Shown: piece after piece, positions 52,610 through 61,200 of the stretch
Numbering within the stretch: the first letter of the stretch is position 1
How the letters are laid out: each line of letters begins with the position of its first letter
Source: Epilithonimonas zeae
GTDB taxonomy: Bacteria > Bacteroidota > Bacteroidia > Flavobacteriales > Weeksellaceae
Length of the DNA stretch: 64,000 nucleotides
Reading direction: 5' to 3'
Assembly: GCF_900141765.1 (NCBI RefSeq)
Contig: NZ_FSRK01000001.1
Span: 186,001-250,000 of the forward strand
Position numbers and translations under genes: made by a program
The notes under the pieces: model-generated
The model's input: the letters and a program-made list of their open reading frames with translations, nothing else
Databases searched by the model: none
Told to the model about the DNA's origin: nothing

Positions 52610-53731
52610 TTAGTAAATCAACTCACAAACAATCTCTCCAATCTTCGGAGCCAGCGCAACACCCATTCCAGAAAGTCTTACGGCACAAAACTGTCTTTCG
52701 GAGATTTGTTTTACAATCGGTGTTTTTTCATTTCCCATTGCCATAATTCCGGACCAGCGCATTTCGATTTTAAAATCTTGATTCGGGAGAATCACTTCTT
52801 TTAAAAATTGTTCCAGATGATTTTGTAGAAAATCTGTTGTTTCAAAATTGGTTGTTCTCTCAGTTTCAAAATCCTGATTTCTTGCGCCTCCAAGTAGAAT
52901 TCGGTTTCCCAGATTTCGGAAATAATAGAAACCTTCATCATAATGAAATGTGCCTTTCAGTTTAAGATTTTTGATTGGTTCTGTTAAAATAATTTGTCCT
53001 CTTGCGGGAATGATTTCCTCAGATTCTAAAAATTTGGAACTGAAAGCATTCGTACAGTAGATGGCCTTATCAGATTTTAGAATAAGATTATCATCAATTT
53101 TAATTTCGATTTCATTATCAGTTTCTGAAACGGATTCTACTTCGGTTCCGAATAGAAATTCAACTTTCAGTTCGTGACATTTTTCTAAAAGCTTTGTCAA
53201 TAACTTTCCCGAATGTAAACTTCCTTCACAAAGATTTTCAACCAAAAAATCAGATTTTCCCAATCCAAATTCTTCATTTTTTTCATTCGCAATTCTGAAA
53301 GTATTCTCCGTTTTTGTGATTGAGGCCAATCTTTCATTGACTTCACTCAGTTTCTCTAAAGCTGATTTGTCATTCAGAATTTCATAACCGCCACACAAAT
53401 CAAAATCAATTTCATCTTTAGAAAAATAATTCTGGATTTTCTGCAAACCTTCGAATCGCATTTTTACCAAATCCAAAGTTTTTTTCCAACCCATTTTTTC
53501 GGAATCAGAAATAATCTCTGTCACACTTCCGAAGCAGGCAAAACCAGCATTCCGAGTCGAAGCGCCAGTTGGAACAGAATTTCTTTCAATAATCAAAACC
53601 GATTTTTCAGGGTGTTTTTCTTTGATGGAAATAGCTGCCCAAAGTCCGGTAAATCCCGAACCGATGATTGTAATGTCACGTTTTCTGTAAAAAGTTTCGG
53701 TTTCCCAAATGCTTGAATTGGCTGGTTTCAT
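52610..53731 (-). CDS. FAD-dependent oxidoreductase (DAO family)
   Basis: The 373-residue protein has the dinucleotide-binding start DITIIGSGFTGLWAAISIKEKHPEKSVLIIE (GxGxxG, residues 19-49), a substrate domain, and the C-terminal CAVRLSGMGVALAPKIGE stretch typical of D-amino-acid-oxidase-like flavoproteins (glycine oxidase, sarcosine oxidase and relatives). The substrate cannot be told. It follows the DUF1572 gene by only two bases, so the two are probably in one operon. Confidence 0.88.
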   Translation of the reverse strand: MKPANSSIWETETFYRKRDITIIGSGFTGLWAAISIKEKHPEKSVLIIERNSVPTGASTRNAGFACFGSVTEIISDSEKMGWKKTLDLVKMRFEGLQKIQNYFSKDEIDFDLCGGYEILNDKSALEKLSEVNERLASITKTENTFRIANEKNEEFGLGKSDFLVENLCEGSLHSGKLLTKLLEKCHELKVEFLFGTEVESVSETDNEIEIKIDDNLILKSDKAIYCTNAFSSKFLESEEIIPARGQIILTEPIKNLKLKGTFHYDEGFYYFRNLGNRILLGGARNQDFETERTTNFETTDFLQNHLEQFLKEVILPNQDFKIEMRWSGIMAMGNEKTPIVKQISERQFCAVRLSGMGVALAPKIGEIVCELIY

Positions 53732-53733
53732 AG

Positions 53734-54321
53734 TTACTCAGATTTATAATCATCTCTCACTTCATCACTTTTCGCAAAGTAAACTGGCGAAGAATTTTCC
53801 TGATTCGAATCAAATTTTGAATGCATCTCCTGATTAAAATCTGCCGACTTGTTTCTGGCAATAGAAAGCGTTTTCCAATCATTATTTTTCATCATTTTGG
53901 CAATATAAACAATCTGTCCGATGTGATAAGGATAATGCGCTAATTGACGAAAAACTGCATCCAAAACCGAATGAGCTTCGCCTCTGATATAGATTGTAGA
54001 GTTGATATTTTCATTTGTGATTTGGCTCAAAGCTTCGAAAAGACAGCTCCAACCTTTTTCCCAATACGCCAGAACTTCAGCTTTTGTTTTGAAAGAATCA
54101 ACAAATTCAGAATCTCGGTTTCGCCAATCTTTTTCGCCATCTTCGGTTAAGAAATTAGTCCATCGGGACAGCATATTTCCGGCAATGTGATTAATGATAA
54201 CTGCTATAGAATTGCTTTCCTCGTTGTACTGCCAGAACAATTGTTCATCAGAAAGTTGGGCAAATGATTTGTCACCCAATTCTTTGTAATACAGAAATCG
54301 CTTGATGAATAAGTCTTTCAT
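53734..54321 (-). CDS. DUF1572 protein (DinB superfamily)
   Basis: The 195-residue protein matches DUF1572, a DinB-like four-helix group: FLYYKELGDKSFAQLSDEQLFW, SIAVIINHIAGNMLSRWTNFLTEDGEKDWRNRDSEF, and AVFRQLAHYPYHIGQIVYIAKMM with the metal-ligand histidines. Role unknown. It is directly upstream of the FAD oxidoreductase gene. The tail of about 30 residues after the last helix is polar. Confidence 0.85.
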   Translation of the reverse strand: MKDLFIKRFLYYKELGDKSFAQLSDEQLFWQYNEESNSIAVIINHIAGNMLSRWTNFLTEDGEKDWRNRDSEFVDSFKTKAEVLAYWEKGWSCLFEALSQITNENINSTIYIRGEAHSVLDAVFRQLAHYPYHIGQIVYIAKMMKNNDWKTLSIARNKSADFNQEMHSKFDSNQENSSPVYFAKSDEVRDDYKSE

Positions 54322-54348
54322 TTTGAAAATTTTTCTTAATAAATATAA

Positions 54349-54377
54349 AAATTCCTCTCAGATATTTGAAAGGAATT
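54349..54377 (-). terminator. Terminator after rsmE
   Basis: On the minus strand AATTCCT (54371-54377) pairs with AGGAATT (54350-54356), followed by a T run. It lies between the rsmE stop and the DUF1572 start. Confidence 0.7.
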
Positions 54378-54410
54378 GTGAATTTTAAAGTCAAAAAGTT
54401 TTACTTAAAA

Positions 54411-55103
54411 TTAAAACATCTTATCATAGTTCCAAGCGGCAACAAAAATTCCCGCGGTTTCTGTTCTCAGTCTTTGATTACCGAGAGAAACAGCTTTGAT
54501 GCCTTTGTCTGCTAACAATTGAATTTCTTTATCAGAAAAATCGCCTTCCGGACCAATTAGAAAAGTGTAATTTTCAAGCTTTGGAATATCATTCAAATTA
54601 ATTCTTTCCAAATTCTCATTGCAATGCGCAACGAAAGTATTTTCGGAATCTAAATTTTTCATAAAGTCAGAAAACTTGGTCAAATCATTGACTTTCGGAA
54701 AATGAAATCTATGACTTTGCTTCGAAGCTCCAATGGCCTGTTTTCTCAGTTTATCGATACTGATGTTTTTGCGCTCGGTTTTTTCTGTGAGGATAAAACT
54801 GATTTCAGAGATTCCCATTTCCACAGCTTTTTCCACAAAGAATTCGATTCTGTCGATGTTTTTAGTAGGAGCTATTGCGATATGAAGTTTCGGAGAGAAA
54901 TCGGGAAGATTTTCTTTGACTTCAGAAACGTCTAATGATACTTTTTTACCTTCGTAAACGAGATTTCCTTTAGCCAGATTTCCATTACCGTCGGTTACGA
55001 AAATTTCTTCGCCTTCTCGCATTCTGAGAACTTTTGTGATGTGCTGTTGTTCGTCAGAATCGATCAATATTTCCGGAAAGATCTGTCCAAAGAAAAGTTT
55101 CAT
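54411..55103 (-). CDS. rsmE: 16S rRNA m3U1498 methyltransferase RsmE
   Basis: RsmE methylates N3 of U1498 in 16S rRNA. The 230-residue SPOUT protein has a PUA-like N-terminal part (QHITKVLRMREGEEIFVTDGNG), then AIAPTKNIDRIEFFVEKAVEMGI, and the knot motifs FLIGPEGDFSDKEI and AVSLGNQRLRTETAGIFVAAW. Length is normal. It appears to be a single gene closed by its own terminator. Confidence 0.95.
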   Translation of the reverse strand: MKLFFGQIFPEILIDSDEQQHITKVLRMREGEEIFVTDGNGNLAKGNLVYEGKKVSLDVSEVKENLPDFSPKLHIAIAPTKNIDRIEFFVEKAVEMGISEISFILTEKTERKNISIDKLRKQAIGASKQSHRFHFPKVNDLTKFSDFMKNLDSENTFVAHCNENLERINLNDIPKLENYTFLIGPEGDFSDKEIQLLADKGIKAVSLGNQRLRTETAGIFVAAWNYDKMF

Positions 55104-55130
55104 TTTGTATTAATTATTTTGCAGATTATT

Positions 55131-55177
55131 TGTCATTTCGTAGAGATCTAAACAGTCGAGATTCCTACGGAATGACA
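55131..55177. repeat. TGTCATTTCGTAG palindromic repeat
   Basis: TGTCATTTCGTAG (55131-55143) and CTACGGAATGACA (55165-55177) form an imperfect inverted repeat around an AGATCTAAACAGTCGAGATTC-like centre. I recall this word as common between genes in Chryseobacterium and relatives. It lies in the spacer between the DUF808 stop and the rsmE start. Confidence 0.65.
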
Positions 55178-55187
55178 AAAGTGAGTG

Positions 55188-56069
55188 TTATTTTTTTGCA
55201 GGCTTTACTGCAGAGATTATTTTCTTACCAATCGTAGCCAATAAGACAGCGCCCAATCCAAACACAATTCCCAATCCGAATTTTGAAAGAATGTTTTCTG
55301 GAAGTAAATGATGGATATAATCAATGTTATGAAGGAAAATTTCGCCAGAAACAAGCAATAAAGCAATTGTTCCTACTACACCCAAAATTTTGATGATGAT
55401 TGGTAAAGCTTTAATCAGAACTTGTCCAAGACCAGAAAGAAATCCTTTATTTCCTGATTTTTTCATTAGGAAGAATCCTGCGTCATCCATTCTTACAATC
55501 AAAGCGACAATTCCGTAAACACCAACTGTTGCGATAATCGCTACAAAAGAAACGCTTAGAATCTGTGTTAAAAGTGGATGTTGTTTCTCGATAACTGTTC
55601 CCAACGCGATAATGACAATTTCCAAAGACAAAATAAAATCGGTTTTGATAGCCGAACTTATTTTTGATTTTTCAGAGTTCTCATCATCTTCTGGTAAAGT
55701 GCTTTCTTCTACAACCTCGTGTCCTTTTTTATTTCTGTGAAAAAGGAATTCGATGATTTTTTCTACGCCTTCATAAGCCAGATAAACCCCGCCAATAATT
55801 AAAATATAAATGATTGCTGGCTCATAAAGCCATTTGAGTAAAAATATAATTGGGATGATAATCAGTTTGTTGATAAAGGAACCTTTGGTAATCGCCCAAA
55901 GCACGGGAATCTCGCGGGAAGACAGAAATCCGGTTGCTTTTTCCGCATTTACGGCAAGGTCGTCGCCAAGTATTCCGGCTGTTTTTTTTGTTGCGAGTTT
56001 GCTGGTCACTGCGATGTCGTCCATCAATGCGCCAATATCATCTAAGATTGCGAAGAATCCTGAAGCCAT
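55188..56069 (-). CDS. DUF808 (YedI-like) polytopic membrane protein
   Basis: The 293-residue protein matches DUF808: the N-terminus ASGFFAILDDIGALMDDIAVTSKLATKKTAGILGDDLAVNAEKATGF is highly typical, followed by about seven membrane segments (for example FVAIIATVGVYGIVALIVR and FGLGIVFGLGAVLLATIGKK). The family has no known function; E. coli YedI is a relative. It stands alone, with a palindromic repeat downstream. Confidence 0.92.
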   Translation of the reverse strand: MASGFFAILDDIGALMDDIAVTSKLATKKTAGILGDDLAVNAEKATGFLSSREIPVLWAITKGSFINKLIIIPIIFLLKWLYEPAIIYILIIGGVYLAYEGVEKIIEFLFHRNKKGHEVVEESTLPEDDENSEKSKISSAIKTDFILSLEIVIIALGTVIEKQHPLLTQILSVSFVAIIATVGVYGIVALIVRMDDAGFFLMKKSGNKGFLSGLGQVLIKALPIIIKILGVVGTIALLLVSGEIFLHNIDYIHHLLPENILSKFGLGIVFGLGAVLLATIGKKIISAVKPAKK

Positions 56070-56143
56070 AACTTTTTATTTTGATGCAAAAATAAGTTTT
56101 AAACTTTAAAATTCAATGCTTAAAGTTAATGGTCAGAATATTT

Positions 56144-56560
56144 TTATTTGATGTTTTGGAATGCAATTTCATTCTCACTGATGAAAGCAACGCCGGTTTT
56201 AATAGTCGTGTAAATATCTGTATCGCACTCGCGCAAAGAACACATATAGATTTCTTCGACCCAAGTGCTGTTGATGAAAATCAGATTTAAATATTCCTGT
56301 TTTTTCAAATTGTTTTTGATGGAAAGATAATCACCCTCTTTTGGCTCGTACGCAAAACTAAACACATTTTCAGTATTGATTTTTCCCAGAATTTCTTCTT
56401 TGATATCCTGAAGATAGCCTTTTTCAGAACTGATTAGGTCAAAATCTTCTGACTTTTCCGTAGTTTCCGTTTTGCCCGTTATCGTTTCTAAAATCCAGTA
56501 GAATTTTGAACTTTTTTTAGATTGTTTTCCGAGTATTTTTTCTTCTAGTAGTAGTTTCAT
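56144..56560 (-). CDS. Unknown cytoplasmic protein
   Basis: The 138-residue protein (from ATG 56560, MKLLLEEKILGKQS) shows no signal peptide or membrane segment and no motif I recognise. It looks like a mixed alpha/beta protein with TENVFSFAYEPKEGDYLSIKNNL in the middle and GVAFISENEIAFQNIK at the end. An upstream ATG at 56626 would add 22 residues that overlap a repeat hairpin and start MARASCSCKQ, so I reject it. Confidence 0.65.
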   Translation of the reverse strand: MKLLLEEKILGKQSKKSSKFYWILETITGKTETTEKSEDFDLISSEKGYLQDIKEEILGKINTENVFSFAYEPKEGDYLSIKNNLKKQEYLNLIFINSTWVEEIYMCSLRECDTDIYTTIKTGVAFISENEIAFQNIK

Positions 56561-56587
56561 AGGATTTATTTGGCTAGTGTGATCTTC

Positions 56588-56624
56588 TCGCTCGTATTGT
56601 TTGCACGAGCAAGATGCTCGCGCC
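56588..56624. repeat. GCTCG double-hairpin element
   Basis: CGCTCGTATTGTTTGCACGAGC and CGAGCAAGATGCTCG overlap as two alternative hairpins (GCTCGT/ACGAGC and CGAGCA/TGCTCG). The word GCGCGAGCATCTTGCTCGTG, on the minus strand, is one I recall as repeated in Chryseobacterium-type genomes. It lies between two unknown genes. Confidence 0.5.
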
Positions 56625-56639
56625 AACGGTCTGATTATT

Positions 56640-57143
56640 TTATTTTGTAGTGTAGATGATTTTATCTGATGTAAAACTTCCTACATAACATTTTGACTTT
56701 GTAGAATTTTTTAGTAAATCAATTGTGTCAAACCAAATATTAAAACGATATTTTGTGCTTCTGGAACTTAAGACTTTTTTAAAAAATTTTGATTCATCAA
56801 GATTAATAGAATATGATATGGTTTTGTTTGGCTTTACGTTTTTGAATTTTCCAAAACAATCTAAACAATTCACATCACTGATTGATTTTGAAGTTTCATA
56901 AAAAATATTCGACTTATTTTCAGACTTTTCTACATTAATTGGTTGTATATAAACTTCGTGAAAAATATCAGAAAGTTTTAGTCCGTATAGTTCTTTATTG
57001 GTAATATTTAAATTAACTATTCCAGTCTTGGAAAGCCCAATTGTATCAACTTCATATATAAGATTACACTTTCTAGAATTAGATTCTTGTGCGAACAAAT
57101 GAAGAAATTTAAAGAACATTAATATAAAAAGAAACCTTTTCAT
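56640..57143 (-). CDS. Unknown secreted protein
   Basis: The 167-residue protein has a signal peptide (MKRFLFILMFFKFLHLFAQ) and an AT-rich, Lys/Asn-rich mature part with three to four cysteines (KCNLIYEVDTIG, VNCLDCFGKFKN, SKCYVGSF). No family is recognised. The strong AT bias resembles the gene at 30004 and suggests an accessory origin. Confidence 0.65.
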   Translation of the reverse strand: MKRFLFILMFFKFLHLFAQESNSRKCNLIYEVDTIGLSKTGIVNLNITNKELYGLKLSDIFHEVYIQPINVEKSENKSNIFYETSKSISDVNCLDCFGKFKNVKPNKTISYSINLDESKFFKKVLSSRSTKYRFNIWFDTIDLLKNSTKSKCYVGSFTSDKIIYTTK

Positions 57144-57182
57144 TTTTGTTATTTATTGAGTCTTTTAAACAAAGTTTTTTCA

Positions 57183-58199
57183 TTACAAATCATACTTTGC
57201 CGTCGCCGTCGTCCTAATATCCGTAAACTCGCCACGTTCGTATTTCAGTTTCGCAACCATTGCAATCATCGCAGCATTGTCTGTCGTGTATTCGAATTTT
57301 GGAATGAAGATATTCCATCCGAGTTTTTCATGATTGTCTTCCATTGCTTTTCTAAGACCAGAATTGGCAGAAACACCGCCGGCAATCGCAATATCATTTA
57401 TATTGAGTTCTTTCGCCGCTTTTTCCAGTTTGTCCATCAGGATTTCGATGATTGATTTTTGAACAGAAGCACAAAGATCATTGATATTATCCTTGATGAA
57501 GTCTGGATTCTTTCTCACCTCTTTCTGAATAAAATATAAAACCGAAGTTTTAATCCCGCTGAAAGAATAGTCATAACCTTCCATTTTCGGTTTGTTGAAT
57601 TTGAAAGCGTAAGGATTGCCTTCTTTGGCTAATCGGTCAACAATTGGTCCTGCAGGATAATCGAGGTCAAAGATTTTTCCGATTTTATCAAAGGCTTCAC
57701 CAGCCGCATCGTCTATGGTTTTTCCAATAATTTCCATATCGAAGTAATCCTTTACCAAAACTATCATCGTATGACCGCCGGAAACGGTCAAACATAAAAA
57801 TGGAAACGCTGGCGGAGTAGGATTGGCATCATCAATAAAATGAGCCAAAATATGAGCCTGCAAATGATTGACTTCTATCAACGGAACGTCCAGACTCATT
57901 GCCAGAGATTTGGCAAAAGAGGTTCCTACCAAGAGCGAGCCCAAAAGTCCTGGACCTCTTGTGAAACCAATCGCGCAAATGTCATTTTGTTGTATATTTG
58001 CTTTCGAGAATGCTTTTTCTACGACAGGGATGATGTTTTGCTGATGCGCTCTGGAAGCTAACTCGGGGACAACGCCACCATATTCATTATGGATTTCCTG
58101 ATTGGCAGCCACATTGGAAAGGATTTTGCTACCGCTGATAACGGCTGCAGAAGTGTCGTCACAAGAAGATTCTATACCTAAAATAATTGATGCACTCAT
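57183..58199 (-). CDS. tsaD: tRNA N6-adenosine threonylcarbamoyltransferase TsaD
   Basis: TsaD transfers the threonylcarbamoyl group to A37 of tRNAs that read ANN codons, with TsaB and TsaE. The 338-residue protein (from ATG 58199, MSASIILGIESSCDDTSAAV) has the metal-binding NHLQAHILAH (His112, His116), GFTRGPGLLGSLLVG, and the C-terminal IAGGVSANSGLR and TTDNAAMIAMV stretches. I chose 58199 because the ATG at 58247 would read into tamB and add 16 hydrophobic residues not seen in the family. Its start is five bases from the start of tamB on the other strand. Confidence 0.96.
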   Translation of the reverse strand: MSASIILGIESSCDDTSAAVISGSKILSNVAANQEIHNEYGGVVPELASRAHQQNIIPVVEKAFSKANIQQNDICAIGFTRGPGLLGSLLVGTSFAKSLAMSLDVPLIEVNHLQAHILAHFIDDANPTPPAFPFLCLTVSGGHTMIVLVKDYFDMEIIGKTIDDAAGEAFDKIGKIFDLDYPAGPIVDRLAKEGNPYAFKFNKPKMEGYDYSFSGIKTSVLYFIQKEVRKNPDFIKDNINDLCASVQKSIIEILMDKLEKAAKELNINDIAIAGGVSANSGLRKAMEDNHEKLGWNIFIPKFEYTTDNAAMIAMVAKLKYERGEFTDIRTTATAKYDL

Positions 58200-58204
58200 A
58201 ATAG

Positions 58205-61200
58205 ATGGCAAAGTTAGAAAATAAAAATACAAATAACGAAGAACCACATATTGACAAACCTGTCAGCCAGAAAAAGCGACCTCTTTTTCTAAGAATTCTC
58301 AGCACTGTTTCTTACGGGATTATTGCTTTGGTGGCTTTGGTATTGATTATAATCAACCTTCCTATTACCAAAAGATACATTGCCAATCAAGCCATCGATT
58401 TTCTGAACAAAGACCTAAAAATGGGAATGTCTATTGATGACATCGATGTCAATTTTTTCGGTGATGTGACCATCAAAGGTCTGCACTTGAAAGATTATAA
58501 AGGCTACGAATTTGTCAAAGCAAAAGAGATGCGCGTGGCTTCTGACTGGTTTGCTTTGGCTTTCAATACAAGAGATATCAAATTCAACCAGGCTACAATT
58601 ATTGAGCCGACCATCCGGGTGATTACTTATAAAGGTGATAGCATCAGTAATTTTATCCGGTATGTGGATAATTTTGATGATGGAAAACCACGTGATCCGA
58701 AGAGAAAACCCTTTAAAATGGGAATGAAATTCGATATCATCAATGGGATTGCAAGTATTGTTAATGAAAATAGTCCGGGCGAAGCAGGAAGATGGCTGGA
58801 TGCAAGAAACGTTAATCTTAATGTCACTTCTCTAAAAGTAGAAGGCGCTGATGTTTTTGCGGATATCAGAAACTTTAATTTCATCACAAAGCGTCACGGT
58901 AAAGAACATACCGTAGATACTTTTTCCACCAATTTTGAATTGACTAAAAAACATTTGAAGCTTGGGAATTTGACTTTCAATACCAATTATTCTCTTTTGC
59001 AAGGTGAAGCCATTCTGAATCTTGATCCTAAGACGAAATTTGCAGATTTTGGAAATAAGGTGAATTGGGATTTGAGAATGGTTCCGGGAAGCCAGATCAG
59101 TGGCTATGATTTGAGTTATTTCGTGCCGGATTGGGACAATTACACACCTATCAATATCTCCGGAACAATGACCGGACCGTTGAATGATTTTACTTTGAAT
59201 AATTTCTTAATTCGTTCGCAGGAAATCAATCTGAATACCAAAAAGATGACCATCTCCAGTGTTCTAGACAAGAAGTTTTTCATTGAAAGTAAAGATGTTT
59301 CTGCTGATTTTACATACAAAGGTCTGAAAGCCTCACTTCCGAAATTTATTTCTTCGAAGTTGGGGAATATTGCGGATGATTTTGGAAGGTTAAAATATAA
59401 TGGTTCTGTAAAAGTGAATCCAAAACAGATTTTTGCCACCGGAAATGTCATTACAGGAATTGGACAGGCGAAGATGAAAGACTTCAATCTTGTTGATTAT
59501 AGTACAAAACGTCCAAAATACAGAGGTTATGTAGATGTTAAAGATTTGAATGTAACCGCTTTGACCAAAAACAAGCAAGTTGGATTGATTTCCGGGAAGT
59601 TCAATGTTCAGGGCGAAGGTTTTGATGTGAATACTATGTATGTGAAAACCACTTCGGCTGTCAATCATATAGATTTAATGGGCAAAAGCCTTAATAATAT
59701 TGAAATCGATGGTGTTCTGAATAAAAAAAGATTCACAGGAAATGTTAATGCTAATGATGCAAATGTAAAAGGGAATTTCAAAGGCATTGTAGACTTCAGC
59801 ACCAAAAGATTGTTTGCAGATTTTGATGCTAATATTCAGTATGTTAATCTGAAATATTTCGGTATTTCGGCTGGTGATACCAATTCTGTCAGCGGTCATC
59901 TTGTTGGGAAAGTTTCTATGACCAACCTGAATGACCTTAATCTCGATACTAATATCAAAGGATTGACTCTCAATTCAAGTTCTCAAAAATTGCATATTCC
60001 AGATTCCAAACTCAAAGCTTTTTTTGAAAACGGAAACAGAATTGTTTCTGTCGATGCGCCCGGAGCTGTTACAGGAAGAGTTTCCGGTAGATTTGATTTG
60101 GAAGATATCGGAAATATGGTGATGAATAGTATCAACAAAATTCTGGTGGGTAATCCTCCGAAAAAAACTTACAACGGACAGAATTTCGATTTCGATTTTG
60201 ATGTGAAGCAAGGTTTGGTTTCATTTTTTGTTCCGGATTTGGAATTGCCGGACGGCGCAAAAGTCGCTGGAAATTATGTCGGAGCAACCAATGATTTGAT
60301 TCTGAATGCTGATGCAGCTCAAATCAAATATGTGATGACCAGCAAAAAAGAACTGAGCGAAGCTGAAAAATTCTTAGCAGAAACCGATGCAACTTACCAA
60401 CCAGACCTTAACAAAGTGAAAGATAGCGCAATGGTCGACAGTCTGAAGCTGAGAGTAAACACTTCTAACCTTGACCAACAGTTGCTTGCGACTATAAAAA
60501 GAGGACAATATGGTAATAATGTTCTTCAGGATGTGAAGTTGACTGCCAGTAATGAAAATTCGCAAGTTTTGCATATCGGAACGGTCTTCAAACTGGGAAG
60601 TTTGGAAGATGAAACGGCAAAACAAATGAAAGAATATGCCGTGAACATTAACCAGACAACCAATGCTATTGGAGATTATGTGTTGCGTTTTGAGCCGACT
60701 ACTGTAAAACTTAATGATGTAGCTTGGAGCGTGGATACAAGTCCGGAACTCAATCATTCGATTACCTATAGGAAGAAAGAAAAAGATTTCATTGTAGAAA
60801 ATCTCAGGATTTATTCTGATGAAAGTGAGCTTTTGGTCAAAAATGCAGATTTCAAATCGGCAAAAGAATTCACGGCAGATGCTGAGGTGAAAAATCTTGA
60901 TATCTCGAAGCTTCTTGCTTTTAGTAAAGATAAAAATGCATTGGATATCAAAGGTACAGCGAATGGAACCATCCAAATCAAGAAGTCTGGAAACAATCTG
61001 GAACCTTTGGTTGATCTGGATGTCAATGATATTTTTATGAATGGTAAAGCGATGGGTAACATCGAAACCAAAATTACAAAAAGCGAAAAACCCAATGTCT
61101 TTGATGTAAGTATCCAAGCTTTGTCATCACAATTATTAGGACAAAATACTTTGGATGTGACAGGAACTGTTGATAATACAGGATCATCTATGGCTCTTGA

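Noticed and set aside
60374..61117. Long open frame antisense to tamB (247 codons), and similar ones at 26380-27057 (minus) and 37985-38680 (plus)
   Set aside because: They lie opposite well-supported genes, have the Phe/Ile/Arg-rich composition produced by reading low-GC genes backwards, and show no recognisable domain.
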